Source of the DNA: Diplonema japonicum
Lineage: Eukaryota > Euglenozoa > Diplonemea > Diplonemida > Diplonemidae
Assembly (NCBI GenBank): GCA_964019335.1
Contig: OZ025675.1
Location: 562,501-626,500 of the forward strand
Length of the DNA stretch: 64,000 nt
Reading direction: 5' to 3'
Shown here: one piece after another, positions 43,009 through 51,851 of the stretch
How the letters are laid out: every line of letters begins with the position of its first letter
Numbering within the stretch: the first letter of the stretch is position 1
Notes under the pieces: generated by a model
Database searches by the model: none
Seen by the model: the letters and a program-made list of their open reading frames with translations, nothing else
What the model was told of the DNA's origin: nothing
Program-made: the position numbers and the translations under genes

Positions 43009-43569
43009 TTTGTTTCCTTTTCCTTATTTTTTGCCTTTTGGTATGATCTGATCTATTTTCTTTTTAAAAAAAAAAAGAATATAAAAACGAGGGGAATGAG
43101 ACAGCTTTTCGGAAAAGAGAGAGGAGGACAAGAATTATTATTGATACGGGGCCTGTCAGGGGAAACAAAAGATGACCACACATTTGGTGAAGTTTGTCAA
43201 CCCGAAACACGTTGTCAACGTTCTCCTTTTGTTTAGACAAGTCAAAGACTCGTTCTTGCAAGAAAGAAATAGAAAACATCATTCTGAAGACAAGTTTGTT
43301 GTGAAGAGACTAAACCTCGGTCTGCTTCGAATGCTAGCCTGCGCACTAACCACAGCTAAGTCGGTTCTTGATCTTTTTTTTTCTCCCCCCCCCCGTACAA
43401 GCTTCTTCCTTTTTTTTTCCTTTTTTTTTCCTTCATTTTCCGATCGCAATGCAAACCTTCAAGGGAGAGGAAGGGCAGGGCAGGGAGGGGGGTGCTTTCT
43501 TCATAAGCAGCTGGTATCCGATCAGTATATCATTTTCAAAACAAAAAAAAAACTCAAAGTACAGGACAA
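43009..43569. other. Upstream flank of the helicase gene
   Basis: No gene is recognised. T- and C-rich tracts occur near 43370-43440. Two short plus-strand ORFs are low-complexity. Confidence 0.45.
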
Positions 43570-43840
43570 GCCCCCCGCTAGAGGGCTGCCCTATAGGAGG
43601 GGGTCTATCTATTAATACTCCCCTTCTGCGAGGCCGTGAGCGCCTTGCGAAGTAGAGTGATGCGGTCGCGCTTGTAGGCGGCCTTAAAATCCATCAGCTT
43701 GTCGTAGCCTATAGTGCCTTGATGAGGGACTTCACCCTTTTCTGCTCGTCCGCTGGGAAGGGGCGTCGCTTCTTCCGTGCCCTGCATTTTGCGTTTATCT
43801 TTACGATGAGGGCCTTGATTGCGTGCCCTATCTTCCAGCA
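43570..43840 (-). mobile_element. LINE 3'-end fragment
   Basis: Two frames together match the extreme C-terminus of the LINE RT ORF in the copy at 27146. The matches are KINAKCRARKKRRPFPAD against KVNDRCALQGRKRPFPAK, and KRDRITLLRKALTA...KGSINR against KKDRINRLRKTLVS...KGSIKR. It ends with the shared 3' motif ATAGATAGACCCCC. It is frameshifted and dead. Confidence 0.75.
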
Positions 43841-43884
43841 AAGAAAAAAAAAGAAAACAAAAACAAAAAGAAATTTAGCGATAG

Positions 43885-44001
43885 GTTGTTTGTGCAAAGC
43901 CGGCGATATCCTGTAGAAGGTTAAAGCCGAACGAAGCTTGCCTCGACTCTTTTTTAGCAAATAACAAATTCATTTTACAATTATTGTTTCTCTTGTGGTA
44001 C

Positions 44002-44049
<48 letters not shown>
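43885..44049 (+). repeat. SINE-like element, copy C, with long poly(A) tail
   Basis: Diverged from copies A and B but with the same landmarks: GGTTGTTTGTGCAAAGCCGG, CCTGTAGAAGG, CTCTTTTTTAGCAA, AATTCATT and TGTTTCTCTTG. A run of about 45 A follows. It lies immediately next to the LINE fragment. Confidence 0.6.
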
Positions 44050-44050
<1 letters not shown>

Positions 44051-44214
44051 AAAAAAGAAACTCGATAAGATTTCAGTGTGCTGGCTCTATCCACAACTGT
44101 TGGAAGGGAAGAACAGAACAAAGCAAAAGAAAAAAAGAAAAAAAAAAGAACGTTTGCAAAAAAGAAAAGGGGGGTTGTGAAGAGAGCAAAAGGAGAGAGC
44201 CGCATTCGTTTCTT

Positions 44215-45813
44215 CTAAAAACAAGTAGGAACGGAGCATATAGGACCGGGGTTACCAGATGGCCCATTGGGGTAGTGGGTGTTATAGTATTCAGCAGCGC
44301 AGGTGGCGTTGCATGGCCCGACTAACGCCGGTGGCGAACAGTGCCCGCCAGGGCCAGGAATGGGCCCCGTCCACCCCGAGCAATCCCGCACAGTTAACAC
44401 GGACGCATTCAGAAAACTCCACAATTCCTGCACTATTGCAGGGTTCTGCGCCGCAATGTTCTGGTGCTCCCCCATGTCAGCACGCAAATCGAACAAACAC
44501 GGGGCATGCCCTGAACCGGGAAAAAACCCCTCTGAAGGAGGAAGATCCTGGTAGTTACAAGGCCAATCAGCATCGTCACTCTCCACCCACGTCCCGTTCG
44601 CCTGTTTCCAACCGTTATTCTGCGTTTTAAAATACGGCTGAGAAACAACAAGTTTATAAACCCCGGCAACCACAACCTCCTTGCTCAGAACAAGCTTGTC
44701 ATGCGCTGCATCAATGGGGTAGGTGCTGCGGTTCATCAGCATGTCCCATATATCAACCCCGTCAATACCGGGAAAACTGTCATTTCCGTAAATGTTTTTA
44801 AACGGTTTTGAAGGGTCCGTCGGAAGCGGTTCGACAGGCGGGCTGTCTGATCCATCGATTCCAGCTAGACTGCAAAATGTAGGGTACCAATCGACAATGT
44901 GGAAATTAATATCATTCCTAGTGCCGTGGAGGGACGTAGGAACGATCCCGCCTGATATGAAAGTTGCTGTTCGAAGGCCGCCCTCCCAGTTGGAATGTTT
45001 CTCGCCTCTCAAAGGGTAGTTGTTCCCACTGACGACGCCACCATTGTCAGATGTGTAGACTATTAAGGTGTTGTCCCACATGTTTTTGTCTTTCAGGGTT
45101 TGAACGATGCGGCCTACATATACATCGGCATCCCATAGCATTCCTTCGTAAGTGCTGTTTAAAGGATTTCCCGGGACGGGGTTGTAAGGTTCGTGGACAG
45201 CTTGAAACGGAAGGTACAGAAACATTGGTGTTGAAACATTGTGGTTAGAGATGTATTGAAGCGAGAGTTCTCCGTACAAATTGCTGCTGTACTCTGTGGC
45301 GTGGCACGTGTTTGGTTTATCGATGAACTGGTTATCATCGTGGACAGGGTGGAGGTCCTGCCAGCGATCGTTGCTGGTGTATTGTTGTGATCCGGTTAGG
45401 TAACCAAAGAATTCATCGAAACCTTTATTAACTGCTAGGTGTTTTGTGCTTTTGTACCCTGTGTGGCCTTTGCCGTACCATGCTGTTGTGTACCCCGCGG
45501 ATTTTAGTTTTTCGGAGATTAGCGTCATTCTGAGATCGATGTCGTCGGTGGCGACACCCGACAGCTGTTCCCCGTGGTGGAGCGGGAGCCGTCCAGAGAG
45601 AAAACTTCGCCTTGTTGGGGAGCAGTGCCAGTGGGTGTAGTGGTTCGTCAGCTCTATCCCCTCGGTCGCTAGTTTTGTAAGGTTCTGCGTCCATGAAGCC
45701 GCTGCTTTATTGTGGAAGCCGATGTCGTACCAACCCATGTCATCCTGCAGGATCATCACAATGTGCGGCTTTGTGGAAAGCACCAGACTTGCTATGATGG
45801 GTAATAGGTTCAT
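44215..45813 (-). CDS. Arylsulfatase B/I/J-like sulfatase
   Basis: 532 aa from the ATG at 45813, which directly follows a poly(A) leader. The signal peptide is short (MNLLPIIASLVLS). PHIVMILQDDMGWYDIGF supplies the Asp pair at 24-25. The formylglycine motif HCSPTRRSFLSGR has Cys64 and Thr in place of the common Ser (CxPxR). WYGKGHTGY, HEPYNPVP and VYTSDNGGVVSGNN are further active-site motifs. The layout and the HYTHWHCSPTR block are those of the ARSB/ARSI/ARSJ group, which act on sulfated glycans. The substrate here is inferred only. The C-terminal ~60 residues are Cys- and Pro-rich (CSGWTGP, PCNATCAAEYY). It is clearly diverged from the sulfatase at 23580. Confidence 0.9.
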   Translation of the reverse strand: MNLLPIIASLVLSTKPHIVMILQDDMGWYDIGFHNKAAASWTQNLTKLATEGIELTNHYTHWHCSPTRRSFLSGRLPLHHGEQLSGVATDDIDLRMTLISEKLKSAGYTTAWYGKGHTGYKSTKHLAVNKGFDEFFGYLTGSQQYTSNDRWQDLHPVHDDNQFIDKPNTCHATEYSSNLYGELSLQYISNHNVSTPMFLYLPFQAVHEPYNPVPGNPLNSTYEGMLWDADVYVGRIVQTLKDKNMWDNTLIVYTSDNGGVVSGNNYPLRGEKHSNWEGGLRTATFISGGIVPTSLHGTRNDINFHIVDWYPTFCSLAGIDGSDSPPVEPLPTDPSKPFKNIYGNDSFPGIDGVDIWDMLMNRSTYPIDAAHDKLVLSKEVVVAGVYKLVVSQPYFKTQNNGWKQANGTWVESDDADWPCNYQDLPPSEGFFPGSGHAPCLFDLRADMGEHQNIAAQNPAIVQELWSFLNASVLTVRDCSGWTGPIPGPGGHCSPPALVGPCNATCAAEYYNTHYPNGPSGNPGPICSVPTCF

Positions 45814-46032
45814 TTTTTTTTTTTTTTTTTTTTTTCCTTTTAGATTTTTTTTTTGTTGTTGTTTTACGATTTCAAAAAAAAAATCTTTTGATAGGGTGGG
45901 GGAGAGTACCACGTTCATACATTGGTTTTTTTTTTTTTTTTTTCCCCCTTTTTTTTTTTTTTTTTTTGTCTTGCTAGCTGTAGAAATAAGGGAAGGGGAA
46001 GAGGGCATTCCGGGTTTCAAGTTTTTCTTTTC

Positions 46033-46063
<31 letters not shown>

Positions 46064-46066
46064 CAC

Positions 46067-46170
46067 TCTTCAGAAATTACTTCACGCACTAGGGGGCCTA
46101 TTACTTCACGCTAAATCTCATTACTTCACGGTGAAATAATGGCCTGTTTTCCGTGAAGTAACAGGGGTTT
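46067..46170. repeat. Diverged MITE-family fragment
   Basis: TTTCACTCTTCAGAAATTAC, then CGCACTAGGGGGCC and repeated TTACTTCACG words. It has the same architecture as the MITE family, but TTATTTAAC is replaced by TTACTTCAC. Confidence 0.45.
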
Positions 46171-46189
46171 CCGGTAAATAATATACCTC

Positions 46190-46365
46190 GGTGGGCCAAT
46201 TTCTGCCTCGGTTCGGTTCCCAGTGGGGCTACTTTTTCCTCTCAGTTTGCTACTTTCCCCCCAGGTTCAGCTCAATTGGCCAACTTTTGCCTCGGCTCAG
46301 TTCCAAGTTGGACTACTTTTTCCTCCCAATTTGCCCACTTTTGGCTAGGCCTTGTTCCCAGTTTC
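46190..46365 (+). repeat. Degenerate tandem repeat of about 87 bp
   Basis: Two units share GGCCAA.TT.TGCCTCGG, CAGTTCC, CTACTTTTTCCTC and AATTTGC. A possible third unit is lost after 46350. Confidence 0.6.
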
Positions 46366-48546
46366 TGGGGGTAACTCTTCTGCGGGTAAGGGTAACTTAG
46401 TCAGCTTACCCAAGCTCCCCAAAAGACTTCAAAATATCGAAGCAGCAGAAAGTGAGGAGCGAGTGGCGCGCCAGGTATGAGAAGGCCTGATTAGAGATGG
46501 TGACAGTGGCAATGCTATTAGCGACAGCGGCAGCTCTTAGTCAACAAAAGGAGGAACTTGTATTGTAAACTTTGTAACCCCTCTCTTGTTGTGCCCCTCG
46601 TGGTGAAGTAATTTCAGAGTGTCGTGAAATAAAACCACTTACCTACCGCCAAGTAATGGTAAATAGCTATAATCCCCCTTTACTCTCATCGAGACTGGAA
46701 AACGCAACACTCTGCTGCTCAAAAACAAGAACCCTTAGAACATGATGGGAAAATGCTAACAAAACGGGCTGGGGACCTTTACTAAATTCTACTCCTGTCC
46801 AAGTTTTGACAGGGGCGTCACCAAGGTCAATGCGAGCCACGTCTCGAGCAGGCCGGAACGGGGGAAATAAAAGAAGAAAGGCACCTTTGCTCTCGTGTCA
46901 CCAAGAGGCCACTTTGGGGTATTTGGTGCAGCCCCCTCAGTGGACAGGAGACGGACGGCAAAGCGACTTTGTATTCAGAAGCTAGAAAAAAACAGAAACA
47001 AGAAAAAACACTTTAACACACGAAATGAAAAAAAAAAAAAAGAGATGAGATAAAGGAGGTTCCTGTTTTGGAACGTCCCCCTTGTCTCTACTTATCTACC
47101 CCTTTCTCCCTTCTGGGGCCTCGGCCCAAAAAAAAAGAAAAAAAAAGAAAAAGAAAAATAGAAAAATAAAAAGTCATTCCTAGTTGGCTTGATGTTGTAA
47201 TAAAAAAAAAAAAAAAAAAGTCTTTTTGTGGCACGCTTTGTCTTTCATGATTTCCCCCCCCCCCCCCCTTTTTTCCTTTTTTTAAAAAACGCAAAATAGC
47301 AACTCATTTACAATTATTTATTTTTTCTCTTGTTCAACCAGGGGGAAAAAAAAAAAAGAATAGGAAGAAAAAAAAATTGTCAGGTGATAGCCTTCTGCTT
47401 ACACCCCCTGGGATGGCTTTATTTGAGCGCACATTCTTTTTTTTTTTTTTTTGGAGGGGAGGAGTAGATTCAGACTTTTTACAAGCTTTTTTCCCCGTGA
47501 ACAACTGTAAATCTTTATTTAAAAAAAGAAGGAAAAAAGAAGGGGGGGGGGGGAGGAGGAAGAAAAAAACACGCAAATATTGAGAGCAACACAGACAAAG
47601 AGTTGCACTGTAAATGGTCAGGGAATATACCATTTAAAAAAAAAAGAGACATTTAAGGGTACCTGCGGTATGTGGCAGGGCGCCTAAGAAACAAAAAGGT
47701 GTCTTGAAAAAAAAAAAAAAGAAATTAAAAAAGAATTAGAAGAAAATGTGTTGTCATCTGCGTACACGACACAAGGGGGAGAGAGTAACAAAAACAAAAA
47801 AAGGGAAAAAAAAAGAAACTCGTTTTTTTTTTTTTTTTTTCCGTAGTTTTCTGTACCGTGTTGATAATGACTCGTTTTTTTTTTTTTTTTTTTTTATTCT
47901 TCCTTTTTTTTTCTTTTCTTTATAGTATTTTGCCTTCTCTCCTTTTCTTTTGGCTGTTTAGTGCTTGCGACAAATGTTTCAACAATATTATCGTTGAGCC
48001 TAAAAACTAGTTCATGGCAGCGAAATGAGCAATTTTATTAGGTAAAACTCCGCTCGCATAAACAAATTAATCGCCAAACTAGTTTTTTAGAACAAATATA
48101 ATATATTATATGAGCTCGTCCAGGAAAAAACTGCTGAACTGAATTATTTTGACATTTTAATCCGGTCGGGCTCATATCAGCTTTTTTTTTTTTTTTTTTT
48201 TTGTGTGTGCATCGGCGTGAAAGTGACAGGTTTTAAGTCGCTTTTCTTTATTTCTTTCTTGAGGGGGGGGATAATTGTGATGAAGACCCAGAAAGAAGAA
48301 AAAAAAGAGGGGTAAAAAAAAAAGGATTTCAGTGGTGATCTCAAGAACAAGATGAAGAGAGGGGAAAAAAAAAGGGGGGGGGAGTCGTTACATTTGCCCG
48401 TTCTTCCCTCACTGCGATGTTTAGTACCAGATATGCAGCCCTCCCTTCACACAGAAGAGTGGATGTACTGGGATATGCTGTCTGCACTTTGGAGAACAGG
48501 GAACTACGTAAGCGCGGCGGGGGGGGGGGGGGGGGGGCGTTAAATA

Positions 48547-48600
48547 TTGATAGGAAGCGAATTGGTTATCAACAGCCCACCGTGGTGGCGTTGCCTACTT
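48547..48600 (+). repeat. tRNA-like SINE head, copy 3
   Basis: TGATAGGAAGCGAATTGGTT, then ATCAACAGCCCACCGTGGTG, then GCGTTGCCTAC. It is collinear with 10376-10431. Confidence 0.4.
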
Positions 48601-48807
48601 ATAACGCTCCCCTATCTCCCATCCTCGCCTGCAGCCCAAGAAAAAAAAAAAAGAAAAAAAAAATCTTTCTTGCATCGAAGCTGGCAGTTCTTCTTTTTCT
48701 TTTCTTTTTTTTTTTCTTCTTGTCGTCATTGCCATGGTCTGACACACTAGAAAGATTAACATCCCTTTTAAAAAAAAAGGGCGGGGGGGGGGGGGGGGGG
48801 GGACACA

Positions 48808-49647
48808 TTATATAACAGACTGCCCCCTTCGCCTCGCGGGGCCTGGGCGGGGGCTGTTGGTCTTTTTATCAGCGGGTTTGCTGTCTGTAGCTTTGGCAGA
48901 CCGCTCCTCCACAGTGAGTTTCCTGGGGTGGATGTGAAGATTCTTACAAAGCGTTCCTAATGTACACCCTGCCTCAGGCGATAAGAAAGCAGGACACCGA
49001 ACCGCCTCCACCGAAGGCAGCTTCCACTGCTGAGAACAAGTGCGGCACCTCAAGGTCGAGACACCTGCTTTGATACGAACAGAATCCCATGTGTTGTGAA
49101 GGCACGGCCTGCAAGACGGTGGGGGTGGCGCAGGGGGAACAGCTATAGGCAAAGTAGGGTGCTGCTCCGCCAATGGCTGGATGGCAGCCTCGGGACACCC
49201 ACTTATACTATCCCTGTAGCATTCAGGTTTCGTCATTATCATGTTGGAAATTAGCATGGTTGGGAACGAGAATGTCATAACCATCCTCTTGTGGTCGAAG
49301 CAAGGAGCGACGCCCTGTGGGGTGACTGTTGATGTGGTGTGGTCGATGACACACGTGTCGTGTCCTAGCTGCTTGACACCTTCGATGTGAAAGGACACAA
49401 CTGAGGTGTAGCCCCCGTAGAGCTGTTCGATGTACTTGTTGTAGTCACGGCAGGCCTCTACCTTGCCTGTACCTTGCAGGGGGAGCTGTACCATTTCAGA
49501 CTTCCAGGACACGTCATTCTCTAGCCAGCTGTCGAAGCACTCGGAGACCAGTCCCTCGTGCATGCTTGCGATGAACTCTTTGAAGAATTGAATGCCGGCA
49601 TCGGCCACGCTTGTGTGGGGGGTGATCCCACTCCGGAATTTTCGCAT
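48808..49647 (-). CDS. NTF2/SnoaL-like domain protein with CxxC motifs and a CCCH zinc finger
   Basis: 279 aa from the ATG at 49647. The N-terminal ~150 residues (FFKEFIASMHEGL..., CFDSWLENDVSW, YNKYIEQLYGGY, MVMTFSF) have the length and pattern of an NTF2-like cone fold; this is moderate confidence. A Pro-rich linker and two CxxC pairs follow (CRPCLHNTW, CRTCSQQWKLP), suggesting a zinc ribbon. Then comes CPAFLSPEAGCTLGTLCKNLH, which fits C-x9-C-x5-C-x3-H, a CCCH finger. The tail is basic and disordered (PARRRGQSVI). CCCH fingers commonly bind RNA, so a role in mRNA regulation is possible. The stop is followed within 12 nt by a ~20-nt poly(C) in minus reading. Confidence 0.7.
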   Translation of the reverse strand: MRKFRSGITPHTSVADAGIQFFKEFIASMHEGLVSECFDSWLENDVSWKSEMVQLPLQGTGKVEACRDYNKYIEQLYGGYTSVVSFHIEGVKQLGHDTCVIDHTTSTVTPQGVAPCFDHKRMVMTFSFPTMLISNMIMTKPECYRDSISGCPEAAIQPLAEQHPTLPIAVPPAPPPPSCRPCLHNTWDSVRIKAGVSTLRCRTCSQQWKLPSVEAVRCPAFLSPEAGCTLGTLCKNLHIHPRKLTVEERSAKATDSKPADKKTNSPRPGPARRRGQSVI

Positions 49648-51147
49648 TCCTCCCCCCCCTCCCCTCCCTCCTTCCTTTTTCTTTTTTGCTTGACAATGAG
49701 GAAATAAAAAATGGGGGGGGGGGAAGAAGGAGAGAGAAGAAAAAAAAAAAAAAAAAAAAAAAAAAGAAAGAAAAAAAGAAAGAAAAACAGCATATTTGAT
49801 AATGAATTGTTTAAAAAAAAAATAATAAAAATAAAAAAAGAGTACTGGTGGGGTTGTCTAATCCCGGCTGTGTTCAAAACAATTAAACTGACTCGCGGCC
49901 ACCCTGCTGTATGCATTCGGTGCCGCACACTCTGGTGATGGGATCCTTCCTTGCAAAGGATTCCTCTACCGTGGATCAGATCACTCGACACAGCCGGGTC
50001 TGACCCTTCGCCCCCCCCCCCCCTCTCCTCTTCGTCCTCTCGTTCCCATTACAGTACAAAGGAAGAAAAAAGTGAAAGAGATAAAAAAAAAACACAGTGT
50101 TAGAAGTCGGGGGAGATATCCACTCTGAAGCAAGTAGCAAGAGGCAGACGGAAGAAGGAAAAAAAAGCGAATAAAACGAACCTTTCGAGTGCAACAGAAC
50201 ATAATAAAAAAAATGGGGCGGGGTAGGGGAGGGTGAAATGGTTAGGGATTCTTTTCTTTTTTTTTTTTTTCTCGAATAAATTATAATGCTATGTTTAAGA
50301 ATGATTTAGTAAACCTGTGCAGGCAAGGATTTACTTCCTTTTCCAGGTCTTATACCATATTATTTTCTTTTTTTTTCCCCCTTGCTTTTTTACTTCTTTT
50401 CGTTTATTGAACGCGGCAAGAAAGAAAAAGATATTTTTAAAAAATGAGTTCACCTGACCAACAGCACACGTGTCTCTTCTTTCTTTCTTTTTTTTTGCCA
50501 TTGTTCCCACTTTTTTTTTTCTTCTGTCTTTAAAACTAAAAATAATTCTTTATGACTATATGTCTTTGTTGTTCGCAGGCAAGGATTTACTTCCTTTTCC
50601 AGGTCTTATACCATATTATTTTCTTTTTTTTTTCCCCCTTGCTTTTTTACTTCTTTTCGTTTATTGAACGCGGCAAGAAAGAAAAAGATATTTTAAAAAA
50701 AATGAGTTCACATGACCAACAGCACACGTGTCTCTTCTTTCTTTCTTTTTTTTTTTCTTTTCCTTTTTTTTTTTTTTGCCATTGTTCCCACTTTTTTTTT
50801 CTTCTGTCTTTAAAACTAAAAAAAAAAAAAGTTACCACAACTTTTAAGGATTCTCTCTTTATTTTTTTCCCTTAAAAAGGAGAAGGGAGAAAAAACAAAA
50901 ACAAAAAAAACAAGGAAAAAAAAAAAGAGAAAAAAAATCTAGACATTTGAGGTTCGCGTATTTCCGCGCTCACCAGCTAGTCCTCCGTCTTCACATCACT
51001 TTCTTCCAACTTCCACAGGGCGTGGCAGAGGTACCGGAACCTTCTTTACATCGTCGAATTTTGCGGGCCCTCGTCATGCCTCTGGAGGAAGAAAAGGACA
51101 AAAAGAGGGCAGGGGGATAGAAGAAGAATCGTTCTTTTTTTTTTTTT
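49648..51147. other. Intergenic with a tandem duplication
   Basis: There is no gene. It holds the leader of the zinc-finger gene, A-runs near 49740, AT-rich DNA, a direct duplication (50319-50541 and 50575-50823) and the 3' flank of the RING gene. At 50947-50980 the sequence GCGTATTTCCGCGCTCACC resembles GCGTTTTTGCGCTCACC next to the LINE at 55110. Confidence 0.5.
50319..50823 (+). repeat. Direct tandem duplication, period about 256 bp
   Basis: Both copies start GCAGGCAAGGATTTACTTCC and share AACGCGGCAAGAAAG, ATGAGTTCAC, TGACCAACAGCACACGTGTC and CTGTCTTTAAAACTAAAA. They differ mainly in homopolymer lengths. Confidence 0.88.
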
Positions 51148-51666
51148 TCAAGGTGCAAACGTGAACAATGCCCTTGTAATGCGTCCCTGGCAGGCGGGGC
51201 ACTTCTTCTCCAAAAGTTTGTCATAGCATCCCCAGCACATCACAAGGTGCTGGCAATCTTCTATTAAGGTGTCTCGCTTACATGTCAAACAGACCGAGCA
51301 AGCGTCAGGAGCATCCTCAGGAAGGACGGTAGGTTGGTATGACAAAGGCGGGCAAAGATCAGGAGTGGAGAAGTTTGGCCGTGACCGAGGACGATGCGAC
51401 AACGAGTTCACGATATCAGTTAAAATACACCCAAATCCCACAAGGGACACCATCAACAACATGCGGTTTTGATACCTATTATTACAGTTGCCACTTGCAC
51501 CATGGCTTTGCGGCCTCCTAAGTGTTTCGGCCACGTGTAAAATCCTGTGCCGGCTCCCTTCATCACCGCCTTCACTCCCGCCAGCCTTACAGAAGGTTCC
51601 AAGTAATATTCCGATATAGCCGCTCACGACACTCAGCGGTAGCCTAGGCACCTCGTACCCGGGCAT
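51148..51666 (-). CDS. Small membrane protein with C-terminal C3HC4 RING finger
   Basis: 172 aa from the ATG at 51666, directly after a leader poly(A). There are two hydrophobic segments (LPLSVVSGYIGILLGTFC, ~9-26; MLLMVSLVGFGCILTDIV, ~67-85). A RING follows at the very C-terminus: C-x2-C-x10-C-x-H-x3-C-x2-C-x8-C-x2-C (residues ~124-159; CSVCL, DCQH, CWGC, CPAC). A C-terminal RING behind TM segments is the layout of MUL1-type and related membrane E3 ubiquitin ligases. The large MULAN domain is absent, so the comparison is limited to layout. A role in ubiquitin transfer at an organelle membrane is inferred. Confidence 0.75.
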   Translation of the reverse strand: MPGYEVPRLPLSVVSGYIGILLGTFCKAGGSEGGDEGSRHRILHVAETLRRPQSHGASGNCNNRYQNRMLLMVSLVGFGCILTDIVNSLSHRPRSRPNFSTPDLCPPLSYQPTVLPEDAPDACSVCLTCKRDTLIEDCQHLVMCWGCYDKLLEKKCPACQGRITRALFTFAP

Positions 51667-51851
51667 TTTTTTTTTTCTTTTGTGTACCCCCACTTTCCTC
51701 TTCCCTTTTGGAGGGGGGTGTAGAACGACAGAAGAAGAAGAAGAAAAGAAGTGAAAAGAATTAAATGAAACAATACCCCCCTCCGCTCTTTGGATCCAAC
51801 CGGCTCAATAACCATGTTTAAGGACCGTTATTCTTTTTTTCCCCCCCCCCG

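Larger units (their letters stand above)
45814..48807. other. Gene-poor spacer with repeats
   Basis: There is no gene. It starts with the leader of the sulfatase (A-runs in minus reading). It then holds a MITE-related fragment (46067-46170), a degenerate ~87-bp tandem repeat (46190-46365), GC-moderate sequence to about 46980, and homopolymer-rich DNA. A tRNA-like motif at 48547 and poly(G) runs near 48517 and 48783 complete it. Confidence 0.55.

Noticed and set aside
43984-44325. Lys-rich ORFs near 44000
   Set aside because: They are translations of the poly(A) tail of the SINE-like copy.
45814-46020. N-terminal Lys-rich extensions of several ORFs (for example before 45813, 40165, 26194, 25076)
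   Set aside because: They are translations of A-rich leaders. The next ATG opens a proper signal peptide in each case.
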